Part shown: positions 16,719 to 26,399 of the stretch, in pieces
How the letters are laid out: the number at the start of each line of letters is the position of its first letter
Numbering within the stretch: the stretch's first letter is position 1
Assembly: GCA_964497135.1 (NCBI GenBank)
Contig: CAZCDO010000001.1
Span: 7,709-71,708 of the forward strand
Source of the DNA: CAIJXV01 sp964497135
GTDB taxonomy: Bacteria; Verrucomicrobiota; Kiritimatiellia; CAIKKV01; CAIJXV01
Length of the DNA stretch: 64,000 bases
Direction: 5' to 3'
Notes under the pieces: model-generated
Seen by the model: the letters and a program-made list of their open reading frames with translations, nothing else
The model's database searches: none
Told to the model about the DNA's origin: nothing
Translations under genes and position numbers: made by a program

Positions 16719-19700
16719 TGACGGGGGACGGCTCCAACGGACGCGTTGCCCAGGCGATCGGGGCGGCGATATTTGCGGTGCTGACCGTGGTGACGGCCGC
16801 CGTCTTCCTCCGCGTTTTTGCGCCGCGATCGTACGTGCCGCCGACTGCCGGAGCCCCGTCCTACGATCGCACCGCGATGCAGCAGGCGCTGACTCGAGAG
16901 GCGGTCCGGGACCAATTGGCGGCCATCGAACAGTGCGGTTCGCGCTCGCCGGGCCAGCCGGGCCACGCCGCCTGCGGCCGGCTGATCGCCGAACGCTACG
17001 CGCAGGCGGGACTGGAGGTGTTCGAGCAGGAACTCGACGCGGCCTATCCCGTCTGCTCCGAGGCGCGCCTGACCGGCGACGGCGCGCCGCTGGAGGTGGC
17101 GCTCTGGCCGGCCCCGCCTAATCACGTTCAGCCGATGACGACACCGGAGTCGGGTTTGCAGGGCGAACTGATGTTGATCACCGAGGAGAGCGTGCGCGCC
17201 GCCGGCCGTTTCGACGACCAGATCGCGCTGGTCGACCTGGCCCGGCCGCTATTCAAGGAACTGGGAATCAACCCGGCTCGCTTCGCCGACCTGGGATTCA
17301 AGGCGCTGATCGTCGGACATTCCGGAGGGTTCGAACAGATTCCCTGGCGCAATCTGAAGAGCCTGCGGCTGGGTCTGCCGCTCAACTATGTGCGGCTGAT
17401 CGCGGACGAGCGCATCTTCGCCTATGCCGGACGTCGCGTCCGGCTGGATGTCCGCACCGCCTATACGAATGTTCCCGTTCGCAACATCGTGGGCGTTCTG
17501 CATGGACCCCGCGCGGCGCGCGGCGCGGTGATCATCAGCGCCGCTTACGACGGGTTTACAGCGTTGCCGGATCTGGCCTCGGGATCGGTGCAGGCTTTGC
17601 AACTGGCCCTGCAACTGCGGTTGCTCGACGGCCTGGCGCCCCATCGTGAAACCCTCCAGCGCGATGTCATCTGGGTGTCGTGCGGCAGCGACTACATGGC
17701 CCAGAACAGCCTGAATCAACTCCTGTCCGCCATCGGTCGTCCCGGAGAAGCGGCCGTTGCCAAGGCCCGCCTGGACGCCGATCTGCGCGAGCAGACGGAG
17801 AAAGCCGGCGCCCTGACGTCCGTGGTGGCGCTTTTCTCCGATGAACGGTTCGGGCGAGAGGCGGGTCCGAGCGGGACCGCCCTGGACGGGATCGATGCCG
17901 AAGCCCGGCTGATTTTCGACGAAGAGTTCCGGACCGTTCTCAGGCAGCGGGTCTTCGATGCCGGTGAACGCCTGCTCCAGGCGCAGATCGCGTTCGAGCA
18001 TAACCCGAAGGATCTGACCGGTCCCGCCTATCGCGCCTTTCGGGCCGCCAAACAGGATTTTGACCGGCTGAATACGGCATCGGCGTTGCCGGTCCGGCGT
18101 TTCCTGGAGCGCCCTTCGGATGGCTATGATCTTCGGGCGGCTCTGCTGGCACGGTTCCAGGTGTTGAGGGGCTACCACGACACCCGGGTCCGGCGGTTGC
18201 GACAGGAACTGGCGCTGAATGCCCTGATGGCGGGTTACGATGAAGTGCTGGTCCTGGCGCCCAGCCTGAACCCGGCGGCCGTTCAGCCGAAACGCGAAAT
18301 TCTCAGTTTCTCCGGGGGATCGGGAATCCCGCATGCCGAAGCTGCGGATGCCTTCCGCCGCCTGCTTCAGGAGGCGGTATTCACACTCGGCCTGCAGGAT
18401 CGGGTGAGCATCGATTTCCGCGGCGCCCGGCACGGCGACGCCATGGCCGCGTTTCTGTCCGACCTGCCGCTCCAATCCCAGCCCTGGTCGGTCATGTCCT
18501 ATCCGGCGTTCGCACTGATCAGTCCGCGGAACGACTATGCGCATTTCATTTCGCCGGTTCCCTCGCCCCTGATTACGAACCTCACCAGCCTGGCCGGGTC
18601 CCTGCAGGTGCTGGGCGAGGCGACGCTGTCGGCGGCCCATGGCGCCGGACGGTTTCCCGCGCTCCAGCGGAATTCAACGTATGCAACGCGGGGGACGGTT
18701 TATGCCGCCGGGATCGGTAATGCCGTGGTCCCGAATTTTTCCGTGGCCGGGGCGCTGGTGTTCGCCAAAGCGGAGGCCGGTCCGGCCCCTCTCGGGTTCC
18801 AGCGACGTCCGATCTTCTTCGCGGATCCGTATGGCCATTTTGATCACCCGGTGATGACGATGCCGTTTCCGAACTGGGCGGACACTTTTATCCCGGAGGC
18901 GGCCCACTATGGCCCGGGCGGCACGATTGACTATTACAAGGACAGCGGACTGACGGCGCAGAATATTTATAAATCGGATATCCTGCCCGGCGACGGGTCA
19001 CCCGTCAATCTGATCCTTTACCGCGGCACAGCGGTGTCGATCCTCAATCGAGTCAATCCGCAGACCATGCGCAGTTTTACGGGGGCGGCTTTTCTGCGTC
19101 CCTCCGGCTTGACGCCGTTTGCCAGCACCGCCAAAATCGTCAACGACGATGGTATTTGCGATTTCATCGATCCCAAGGCCCGGTTCTTCGTCACCCTGAA
19201 GGCGGGCTCGCCGGATAACGAGCAGGTGGCCGAGACGCGCGCGTTCTGCCTGAACACCCGCGCCCCCGGTTTCGTTCCGGACCCCGCGATCGAGATCGAT
19301 GGCCCCGGCTATCTGGCGCAGGATACCCCCGTGGTGCGGGAGATCGCCGCGGAATCCGCCTCCTCGATGGCCCTCCTGGCCGCCAAACGCATCCGGTTGC
19401 AGGAACCCTACGGGATGGTGGACGAGATGACGACCGCGTTCCAGGAGCGGAGTCTGCAACTGGCGGCGGAGGCCGGGCGTGCCGACCGGCCGGCGTTGAC
19501 GCGATTAGGCGAGTTTCGGCAGGCCATGACCTACCTGATCCTGAATCACCCGGTCATCCGGGGGTCGATCGCCGAAGCCATCTGGGGCATCCTCTGGTAT
19601 ATGGGGTTGCTCGTGCCGTTTGTCTTCTTCTTCGAGAAGCTCATGTTCGGATTCACCGATATCCGTAAACAGTTGTTGGCGGAGGGCGTCATCTTCCTGG

Positions 19701-21721
19701 TGGTGTTCGGGTTGCTCTGGTTTTTGCATCCGGCCTTCAAGATGATCCGGTCCTCGGTCATGATTCTTTTGGGGTTCGTCATCATTCTGATCTCGGGCGG
19801 CATCACCCTGTTGCTGTCGTCCAAATTCCGCGAAAACCTCGATGCCTTGAAACGGCTTCAGGGCTCGGACAAGGGCGCTGAGGTGAACAAGGCGGGAATC
19901 CTGATGACGGCGTTCATGCTCGGGTTGAATAACATGCACCGTCGCAAGGTGCGCACGGGACTGACCTGTGCCACGCTGGTGCTGATGACTTTCGTCATGA
20001 TCTGTTTTACCTCCGTGCGCAGCAACATCGTCGACCAGGAAAAGGCCCTGTCCAAGGCCGCCTACCAGGGATTGCTGGTCAAGGAGGCGCGATTCAAGCC
20101 AATCGCCGCCAGCGAGATTTCAGCCCTCGACAGCCGGTTTGGCGAGATGTTCACGGTCAACGAGCGGGTGGCCCTGGTGGGACGGCGCGACTGGAATCTG
20201 GCGCAACTGGTGCCGCCGGAGGTGGAGGTGGCCGTCGGCGAGGCGCCGGAGATCAGCCGCCAGACCGCGAAGTCGGTCCTGTTGCTGCGGCAAACCGAGC
20301 CCCTGCGCGCCAGCCTGCGCCTGCTCACCACGAACGGCTGGTTTTCGGCGGCGCAGGCTGCGCAAACCCAGGGACCCTATCCCGTGCTGTTGCCGGACAC
20401 GATGGCCGAAAATCTCGGGCTGACCGTCGCGGCGGTGGATACGGGTTCTGTGAAAGTGCGCATCAATGGGGTGGTTTTTGCGGTGCACGGGGTGTTCGAA
20501 TCATCCTCTCTATCGCAGGCGGGCGATCTCGATGGTGACAACCTGTTACCGTTCGATACGGAGGGACTGGTCAACCCGGAGATCAGCGACAGCCAGGTGC
20601 TGGCCGAACGCGAGGACCCGCGCGTTGCGGCGGGGCAAACCGTGATAGCGCTGGTGGACGCGTTTCCCGTTCAGGTTAACGGGGCCTGGCGGACGTTGTC
20701 CGTGGCGGTTGACATGGGCCAGACCGGGTTTGCGTCCGCCAAGCGTGAAATCGCCACGTATCTGGAGCAGACCGGGCGGGAAACGTGCTACGGCCTCGAC
20801 GGTACCGCCTATATCGGGCGCCGCGCCCGCGCCAAAGCGGTGGGCGGTCTGGCCGATCTGTTGATACCGTTGATCATTGCCGCGCTGACCGTCCTCAATA
20901 CCATGAAAGGTTCGGTTTACGAACGGCGCGATGAAATCTTCGTCTATAACGCCGTCGGCATTGCGCCGCGCTATGTTTTTTTCATGTTCATCGCCGAGGC
21001 CCTGGTGTATGCGGTGGTCGGCGCGGTACTCGGCTACCTGCTCAGTCAGGGGACGGGGCGGGTTCTGACCGCGATGGGGTGGACCGGCGGATTAAATATG
21101 AATTTCACCTCGCTATCCACGGTCTATGCCTCGCTGGCCATCGCGGCGGCCACGCTGTTATCCACCTACTTCCCGGCGAAATCGGCCATGGAAATCGCCA
21201 AGCCGGCGGAGAAGGCCGGCTGGGAACTACCCCCGGCCGAAGCGGATGAGATGACGTTCGCCCTGCCGTTCACGTTTACGCATTTCGATCGCATTGCCGT
21301 GATGGGCTTTTTCCACCAGTATTTCGTCAACCACGGGGAGGGCAGTGCCGGGCCGTTTTTTGCCTCCGAGCCGCGGCTGACGTTGTGCGATCGGCGCGAC
21401 CCCCTGGCGGACGACGGCTACATTCCGAGCATCGAGGTGCCCGTCTGGCTCAAACCGTTCGATCTGGGCGTGTCCCAACGCATCGTGATCGAACTGGCCA
21501 CGGATGCCGACACCGGCGAATACATCGCCACGATGCGCCTCCTGCGCCTCACCGGGACGAAGGAGGCCTGGTTGCGTCTGAACGCACCCCTGGTGAGCCG
21601 CATTCGTCGCCATTTTCTGCATTGGCGGGCCGTGTCCGACGATTTGAAACAGGAATTCCATGGCCGGGCCCGGGAACTTTTGGAAGCGCACGTGGCCGAG
21701 GGGGGGCGTCTGCATGGCTAA
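16715..21721 (+). CDS. Fusion of degenerate M28 peptidase-like domain with FtsX-type ABC permease
   Basis: A 1668-residue protein. After a single N-terminal membrane anchor (about residues 9-31) comes a large extracytoplasmic region. Residues 60-350 follow the M28 aminopeptidase pattern, including a PA-like insert (QGELMLITEE to LIVGHSGG) and the core NIVGVLHGPRAARGAVIISA. However, the zinc-binding HxD is replaced by AAYDG (about 275-279), and the usual Glu-Glu by Ser-Asp (GSDYMAQN, about 323-330). Four hydrophobic helices at 945-1105 and three more at about 1376-1500 form the permease; the segment LLIPLIIAALTVLNTMKGSVYERRDE is the FtsX/MacB-type helix and loop. A cytoplasmic tail of about 160 residues follows. 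Its ATGA start overlaps the previous stop. It probably works with the two ATPases downstream as a MacB-like mechanotransmission or export machine whose lumenal domain binds rather than cuts peptide. Confidence 0.75.
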   Translation: MMTGDGSNGRVAQAIGAAIFAVLTVVTAAVFLRVFAPRSYVPPTAGAPSYDRTAMQQALTREAVRDQLAAIEQCGSRSPGQPGHAACGRLIAERYAQAGLEVFEQELDAAYPVCSEARLTGDGAPLEVALWPAPPNHVQPMTTPESGLQGELMLITEESVRAAGRFDDQIALVDLARPLFKELGINPARFADLGFKALIVGHSGGFEQIPWRNLKSLRLGLPLNYVRLIADERIFAYAGRRVRLDVRTAYTNVPVRNIVGVLHGPRAARGAVIISAAYDGFTALPDLASGSVQALQLALQLRLLDGLAPHRETLQRDVIWVSCGSDYMAQNSLNQLLSAIGRPGEAAVAKARLDADLREQTEKAGALTSVVALFSDERFGREAGPSGTALDGIDAEARLIFDEEFRTVLRQRVFDAGERLLQAQIAFEHNPKDLTGPAYRAFRAAKQDFDRLNTASALPVRRFLERPSDGYDLRAALLARFQVLRGYHDTRVRRLRQELALNALMAGYDEVLVLAPSLNPAAVQPKREILSFSGGSGIPHAEAADAFRRLLQEAVFTLGLQDRVSIDFRGARHGDAMAAFLSDLPLQSQPWSVMSYPAFALISPRNDYAHFISPVPSPLITNLTSLAGSLQVLGEATLSAAHGAGRFPALQRNSTYATRGTVYAAGIGNAVVPNFSVAGALVFAKAEAGPAPLGFQRRPIFFADPYGHFDHPVMTMPFPNWADTFIPEAAHYGPGGTIDYYKDSGLTAQNIYKSDILPGDGSPVNLILYRGTAVSILNRVNPQTMRSFTGAAFLRPSGLTPFASTAKIVNDDGICDFIDPKARFFVTLKAGSPDNEQVAETRAFCLNTRAPGFVPDPAIEIDGPGYLAQDTPVVREIAAESASSMALLAAKRIRLQEPYGMVDEMTTAFQERSLQLAAEAGRADRPALTRLGEFRQAMTYLILNHPVIRGSIAEAIWGILWYMGLLVPFVFFFEKLMFGFTDIRKQLLAEGVIFLVVFGLLWFLHPAFKMIRSSVMILLGFVIILISGGITLLLSSKFRENLDALKRLQGSDKGAEVNKAGILMTAFMLGLNNMHRRKVRTGLTCATLVLMTFVMICFTSVRSNIVDQEKALSKAAYQGLLVKEARFKPIAASEISALDSRFGEMFTVNERVALVGRRDWNLAQLVPPEVEVAVGEAPEISRQTAKSVLLLRQTEPLRASLRLLTTNGWFSAAQAAQTQGPYPVLLPDTMAENLGLTVAAVDTGSVKVRINGVVFAVHGVFESSSLSQAGDLDGDNLLPFDTEGLVNPEISDSQVLAEREDPRVAAGQTVIALVDAFPVQVNGAWRTLSVAVDMGQTGFASAKREIATYLEQTGRETCYGLDGTAYIGRRARAKAVGGLADLLIPLIIAALTVLNTMKGSVYERRDEIFVYNAVGIAPRYVFFMFIAEALVYAVVGAVLGYLLSQGTGRVLTAMGWTGGLNMNFTSLSTVYASLAIAAATLLSTYFPAKSAMEIAKPAEKAGWELPPAEADEMTFALPFTFTHFDRIAVMGFFHQYFVNHGEGSAGPFFASEPRLTLCDRRDPLADDGYIPSIEVPVWLKPFDLGVSQRIVIELATDADTGEYIATMRLLRLTGTKEAWLRLNAPLVSRIRRHFLHWRAVSDDLKQEFHGRARELLEAHVAEGGRLHG

Positions 21722-23810
21722 AATCGACCAGGAATTGGAACAGTACCGCAACCTGCTGGCGACCCCGGACACCTATGAGGAGGGGTTCGGCTGGATGACG
21801 GTCGCCGGCATCCTGTTCTGCGGGTTCATCATGATGCCCGGCGCCATCTACCTCGGGTTGATGACCGGCGGCAGTATGGGCAGTGCAGCCACCTGGGTGA
21901 CGGTGATTTTGTTCAGCGAGGTCACCCGGCGCGCGATGAAGACCCTCAGCAAGGGACACCTGGTCGTCCTCCTGCATGCCGCGGGCGTCATGATGGCCGG
22001 CAGTGCCCTGTTTCCCGGCGGACCCTTCGGCGGGCTGGTTTACCGGGCCTTCCTGGTGACCTCCGATGCCGCCCGCGATATGGGGATGCGCGATGCCTTC
22101 CCGGCCTGGTGGTGTCCCAAGCCCGACAGTCCGGCCATCGCCGAACGGTTGTTGCTGCACAGCGACTGGCTCCAGCCGATCGCCCTGCTGGCGTTCATCG
22201 CCGTCATCGGGTTGGTCAAAAAATACACGCTCGGCTATTTCTTTTTCCGCCTTTGCAGCGATGTCGAGCGGTTGCCCTTTCCGCTGGCGCCCATCAGCGC
22301 GCAGGGCGCTCTGGCGCTGTCGGATTCCACCCGGAAGGAGGAGGACCTGGAGGCCGCTGAGAAGCAGGTTGACGAGACGGGCCGCAAGGTCTTTTCCAAG
22401 TGGCGGATTTTTTCGCTGGGTTCGTTGATCGGCATCGCCTTCGGGATCGTGCAGGTCGGTGTGCCGGCGATTACCGGCCTGATGCTGGACAAGCCGGTGT
22501 TTCTGATTCCGCAACCCTTTGTCGATTTGACCACGCTGACCGAGAGCCTGTTGCCGGCGACGCCCACCGGCCTGGTGATCGATCCCGGCATCATCCTGAT
22601 CGGCATGGTTTTGCCGTTTTGGGCGGTCATCGGCACGTTCAGTGCCATTGTCGTGACGTTGGTGGCCAATCCCGTCCTGCAGATGGGCAATGTCCTGGCC
22701 CAGTGGCAGCCGGGGATGAACACGATCAACACCCAGTTTGTGAACTCGGTTGATTTCTGGATGAGTTTCGGGTTCGGCACCTCGGCGGCGATCGCGCTGA
22801 TCAGTATTTATTCGACCGTGCGGGACGTGGTGCGGCGCGCCCGCCAGGCGCGCCGCGCGCGGGACTCCGGGCAGCTCGCCATCGGGCGCCAGGCCGAGAT
22901 CGGCAGTCTCTGGAAAACGCCCGATATCGGCCGCGGCGACTACCCGATGTGGCTGGCGCTGACCGGCTATGTCCTGGCGGCCGGAGCCATGGTGATCGTG
23001 TGTGACCGGTTGGTTCCGGGCATCACCGGATTCCTGCTGGTATTCGCCTTCCTCTACAATCCCTTTGTATCCTATGTCAACGCGCGCCTGCTGGGGTTGG
23101 TCGGGCAACAGGTCGATATCCCCTTTGTGCGGGAAGGGGCCTTTATTCTCTCCGGTTGCAAGACGCTGGACATCTGGCTGGCGCCGGTGCCGATCGAAAA
23201 CTACGGCAGCATGGCGCAGTCCTTCCGCGTCAATGAACTCACCGGGGTGCGGTTCCGCTCGCTGATGAAGGCCGACCTGGTCGCCTTGCCCGCCCTGTTC
23301 CTGATGTCGCTGTTGTTCTGGGCCTTCATTTGGAAATCCAATGCGGTGCCCTCCGACATCTACCCGGCCGCGCGCCTCAACTGGGAACTGGCGGCCAAGC
23401 AGAACACCCTCCTGTATTCGGCCACTTTTTCTCCGGACACCGCCGGCGGCGTCCGCGATATCACCCATTTTGCCGACACCGAATTCGCCAAGGCGTTGCA
23501 TCCGAAGTTCATCGCGGCCGGCAGCGTGCTGACGTTGCTGTTGTTCGGAATCTTCAGCGCGTTCAGTCTGCCCACGCTCTTTATCTACGGGATGATCCGC
23601 GGGTTCGGCCAGCTTCCGCATGTGATGCTGCTCGAAATTGCCGGGGCGCTCCTGGGGCGGTATGTGCTCCAGAAGAAGTTCGGATCGGGCCCGTTTTTGC
23701 GAATGGCCCCGGCCCTGCTGGCGGGGTATTACACCGGCGTCGGCCTGATCGGTATGGCCACGATCGCCATGAACCTCATAAAAAATGCCGTTTCCAGCGC
23801 ACCCTTTTAG
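21714..23810 (+). CDS. OPT-like multi-pass membrane protein (DUF6784/OPT type)
   Basis: A 698-residue polytopic membrane protein starting at ATG 21714 behind a G-rich box and overlapping the preceding stop by 8 nt. After a short soluble start (AKIDQELEQYRNLLATPDTYEEG) there are about 12 hydrophobic segments. The first, ILFCGFIMMPGAIYLGLMTGG, contains the G-x-x-Y-L-G-L-M-T-G motif that recalls OPT transporters (which have GLYLGL). A later LPFPLAPI-like sequence (RLPFPLAPISAQGA) and a YVNARLLGLVGQ segment also occur. It resembles the first gene of the operon in overall plan but lacks its big periplasmic insert. Each OPT-like protein is followed by an FtsX-type permease, so the operon looks like two repeats of the same pair. 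The substrate is not predictable. Confidence 0.7.
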   Translation: MAKIDQELEQYRNLLATPDTYEEGFGWMTVAGILFCGFIMMPGAIYLGLMTGGSMGSAATWVTVILFSEVTRRAMKTLSKGHLVVLLHAAGVMMAGSALFPGGPFGGLVYRAFLVTSDAARDMGMRDAFPAWWCPKPDSPAIAERLLLHSDWLQPIALLAFIAVIGLVKKYTLGYFFFRLCSDVERLPFPLAPISAQGALALSDSTRKEEDLEAAEKQVDETGRKVFSKWRIFSLGSLIGIAFGIVQVGVPAITGLMLDKPVFLIPQPFVDLTTLTESLLPATPTGLVIDPGIILIGMVLPFWAVIGTFSAIVVTLVANPVLQMGNVLAQWQPGMNTINTQFVNSVDFWMSFGFGTSAAIALISIYSTVRDVVRRARQARRARDSGQLAIGRQAEIGSLWKTPDIGRGDYPMWLALTGYVLAAGAMVIVCDRLVPGITGFLLVFAFLYNPFVSYVNARLLGLVGQQVDIPFVREGAFILSGCKTLDIWLAPVPIENYGSMAQSFRVNELTGVRFRSLMKADLVALPALFLMSLLFWAFIWKSNAVPSDIYPAARLNWELAAKQNTLLYSATFSPDTAGGVRDITHFADTEFAKALHPKFIAAGSVLTLLLFGIFSAFSLPTLFIYGMIRGFGQLPHVMLLEIAGALLGRYVLQKKFGSGPFLRMAPALLAGYYTGVGLIGMATIAMNLIKNAVSSAPF

Positions 23811-23819
23811 GTGCCGCCC

Positions 23820-24860
23820 ATGAGCCAACCCATGCCAGACCAGATTAGCCTGCCGTTGCGAATCGCCTTTGAGGTGGTGGTGCAGGGGTTGCGCATCCGC
23901 TTGGGCCGCTCCCTCGTCACCCTGACCGGGGTGACCTGCGGCATCGCTTTCCTGATGTCGATTCTGACCGGCCAGCTCGTCAAAAAGGGCGTGGCGGCCG
24001 AGGATGCCTGCCGGGAGGAGGTCGCCCGCATGGGGAGTTTCATCCGGTCCGACCTGCCGAACTTGCGCGGCAAGGCGATCGGCCTGATCGGGAGCGGGCG
24101 CCTCGACGAGGTCGAGACGCGGGTGCTCGAACGTCTGCGAGCTGACGGTGACAGTATCCTGCTGATGGCCGACGGTCTGGCCCCCGAACCGCGGCGGCCG
24201 ATGGCGGGGTGTGAAGTCGTGGAGGGCGGGCAACTGACCGAGCGGGCCGCCGTGATCTTCGTGATGGGCGACGGTCCGGTGCCGGCGTTCGACTGGCGGC
24301 GGTTTTTCGATCGGTCGCGGAATGCCATGGCGGCGTACACCCGGACCGGGGGCGCGAGGTTGGCCACGGACCGGGAGGAGCGGTGGGTCCGCTTGTCGAG
24401 GGACTGGCCGCCGGACGAAATTGCGCGCAAGGCGCTACAGGCGCGGCAGGCGCGTTTTCGCGGAATCTGGGTCGGTGTGATTTCGCTGCTGGTGACGGTC
24501 ATCGGCATTTCCAACGCCATGCTGATGTCGGTCACGGAACGCTTCCGCGAGATCGGCACGATGAAATGTTTGGGGGCTTTGTCGGGTTTTGTCACGCGCC
24601 TCTTCGTGCTGGAGGCGTCCCTGCTGGGGTTCGTGGGCGGACTGGCGGGCGCGGTGGCGGGTGCGGTCTTCGCCGTGAGCGTATACACCTTGACCTACGG
24701 GGCCGGCCTCGTTTTTGCGTCGCTGCCGGTGGCGTCGATCCTGTCGTTCGGCGCAGTCAGCCTGGTCGCGGGGATTCTGTTGTCGATTGTGGCGGCGCTC
24801 TATCCGGCCCGCGTGGCGGCATCCATGGTGCCGGCGACGGCCCTGAGGTCAACGTTATGA
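23820..24860 (+). CDS. FtsX/MacB-type ABC permease
   Basis: A 346-residue permease. TM1 lies at about residues 25-45 (LVTLTGVTCGIAFLMSILTG). A soluble extracytoplasmic domain spans about 50-210, and three C-terminal helices follow (WVGVISLLVTVIGISNAMLM, then SVTERFREIGTMKCLGAL, which is the diagnostic FtsX cytoplasmic loop, then two glycine/alanine-rich helices). ATG 23820 is preferred over GTG 23811, which directly follows the upstream stop. Its end overlaps the next start (ATGA at 24857). In the MacB/LolCDE family such proteins dimerise and transmit ATPase movement to the periplasm instead of forming a pore. Here the likely partner is the M28-like FtsX fusion, giving a heterodimer, with the two ATPases supplying a heterodimeric motor. 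This pairing is inferred from gene order. Confidence 0.82.
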   Translation: MSQPMPDQISLPLRIAFEVVVQGLRIRLGRSLVTLTGVTCGIAFLMSILTGQLVKKGVAAEDACREEVARMGSFIRSDLPNLRGKAIGLIGSGRLDEVETRVLERLRADGDSILLMADGLAPEPRRPMAGCEVVEGGQLTERAAVIFVMGDGPVPAFDWRRFFDRSRNAMAAYTRTGGARLATDREERWVRLSRDWPPDEIARKALQARQARFRGIWVGVISLLVTVIGISNAMLMSVTERFREIGTMKCLGALSGFVTRLFVLEASLLGFVGGLAGAVAGAVFAVSVYTLTYGAGLVFASLPVASILSFGAVSLVAGILLSIVAALYPARVAASMVPATALRSTL

Positions 24861-25654
24861 AGAAGGACCCGATGGAACCCATTGACCCCCGCCGTTTTCA
24901 AGCGCTCTTCAATCCGCCCGCCGGTCAGGGAGCCCCCGTTGTGATCCGCGGTGTCGACATCCGCAAGGTGTATCGCCGGGGCACCCAGGAGACACACGCC
25001 TTGCGCGGCGCTACGCTGGACGTCTACCGCGGCGAATACCTGTCGATCATGGGCCCCTCCGGATCGGGAAAAACGACGTTGTTCAACGCGATTGGCGCCC
25101 TGGTCAAGCCGACCTCGGGCAAGGTCTATATCGATCAGGTCGATATTGCGCAACTCGACACCGAGGAATTGGCGTGGCTTCGATGCCGGAAGATCGGCTA
25201 CGTGTTCCAGACCTACAATCTGATCCAGGTGATGACCTGTTTGGAAAATGTGACCCTGCCGATGAGTTTTGCCGGCCTGAGCGGCGAGGAGGCGCGCGAA
25301 AAAGGCGTCCGGATTTTGAAAATGGTGGGGCTCAGCCATCGCGCCCTGCACAAGCCGGCGGAACTGTCGGGCGGTCAGCAGCAGCGCGTCGCGATCGCGC
25401 GGGCGCTGGCCAATTCGCCGGCCATCATTCTCGCCGATGAACCCACGGCGAATCTGGACCAGACGACTGGGCAGGAGATCATCGACCTGTTCACCCGTTT
25501 GCAGCGGGACCTGGGCGTGACCATTATTTCCGCCACGCACGATCTCAAGATGCTTCAGGCTTCAAACCGCATCCTGTGGATCGAGGACGGCTGCATTGTG
25601 AAATCGGCCCGCCCCGAGGAGATCAATTTCGCCACCGATGAATTCGGGCATTGA
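24857..25654 (+). CDS. ABC transporter ATPase, LolD/MacB type (first of two)
   Basis: A 265-residue nucleotide-binding protein: Walker A GPSGSGKT at about residues 65-72, Q-loop in VFQTYNLIQVMT, signature LSGGQQQRVAIARA near 170, Walker B IILADEP near 189, H-loop ATHD near 226. Compared with its paralogue it has an N-terminal extension of about 25 residues (MEPIDPRRFQALFNPPAG). The ATG overlaps the permease stop by 4 nt. The length and motif spacing are those of the LolD/MacB/FtsE group that serves FtsX permeases. Both catalytic glutamate and H-loop histidine are present, so it should hydrolyse ATP. Confidence 0.92.
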   Translation: MKKDPMEPIDPRRFQALFNPPAGQGAPVVIRGVDIRKVYRRGTQETHALRGATLDVYRGEYLSIMGPSGSGKTTLFNAIGALVKPTSGKVYIDQVDIAQLDTEELAWLRCRKIGYVFQTYNLIQVMTCLENVTLPMSFAGLSGEEAREKGVRILKMVGLSHRALHKPAELSGGQQQRVAIARALANSPAIILADEPTANLDQTTGQEIIDLFTRLQRDLGVTIISATHDLKMLQASNRILWIEDGCIVKSARPEEINFATDEFGH

Positions 25655-25664
25655 GAGATCAATC

Positions 25665-26399
25665 ATGGATACGATCATTCGAACCGAGAACGTGAAAAAA
25701 CGTTATGTGACCGGCGACCAGGAATTGTGGGCGTTGAAGGGGATCGATCTCGATATCGGCCGCGGCGAATTTCTCTCCATCATGGGACCTTCCGGATCGG
25801 GCAAGTCGACGCTGTTCAACCAGATCGGCGCGCTCGACGTGCCCACCGAGGGGCGCGTGCTGTTCGAGGGGCAGTCCGTGTTCGACATGACCGAAAAACA
25901 GCAGGCGTGGTTCCGGTGCAACCGCATCGGGTACATCTTCCAGACGTTCAACCTGATCCAGGTGATGACCGCGTTGCAGAACGTGACCCTGCCCATGGTC
26001 TTCCAGGGGACCCCCCGGGAGGATGCCGTCCGGCGCGGCACGGCCATTCTGGAACGCGTGGGACTCGGCCATCGCCTGCATAACAAACCGTTCGAGCTCT
26101 CCGGCGGCCAGCAACAGCGCGTGGCTGTGGCCCGCGCGCTGGCCAATACGCCCAGTGTGGTCCTCGCCGATGAACCCACGGGTAACTTGGACACGAAGAC
26201 CGGCGCCGAGATCATCGAACTGCTCAAGGAGCTGAACCGCGCGGAAGGGGTGACCGTGATTTGTTCCACCCACGATCCGAAGATGCTGCGCAGTTCCGAT
26301 CGGATTTGCTGGATGCTCGACGGGCGGCTCGACAAAATCATCCAGCAGGCCGATTTTTCGTTGGCGGCCATGAAGCAGGACACCCAGGGCCGTGAGTGA
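25665..26399 (+). CDS. ABC transporter ATPase, LolD/MacB type (second of two)
   Basis: A 244-residue paralogue of the preceding gene: Walker A GPSGSGKS at residues 41-48, VFQ-type Q-loop as IFQTFNLIQVMT, LSGGQQQRVAVARA near 145, Walker B VVLADEPTGN near 165, H-loop STHD near 201. Start ATG 25665 is favoured over the upstream in-frame ATG at 25638, which would overlap the previous gene. Two intact ATPases next to two FtsX-type permeases suggest either a heterodimeric motor or two separate transporters sharing one operon. The last 8 nt overlap the PqqD-like gene. Confidence 0.92.
   Translation: MDTIIRTENVKKRYVTGDQELWALKGIDLDIGRGEFLSIMGPSGSGKSTLFNQIGALDVPTEGRVLFEGQSVFDMTEKQQAWFRCNRIGYIFQTFNLIQVMTALQNVTLPMVFQGTPREDAVRRGTAILERVGLGHRLHNKPFELSGGQQQRVAVARALANTPSVVLADEPTGNLDTKTGAEIIELLKELNRAEGVTVICSTHDPKMLRSSDRICWMLDGRLDKIIQQADFSLAAMKQDTQGRE

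Noticed and set aside
21549..24233. 894-codon minus-strand frame opposite the OPT-like and FtsX genes
   Set aside because: It overlaps well-supported membrane protein genes. Its composition (many Gln, His, Arg, Gly) is typical of antisense frames, with no domain.
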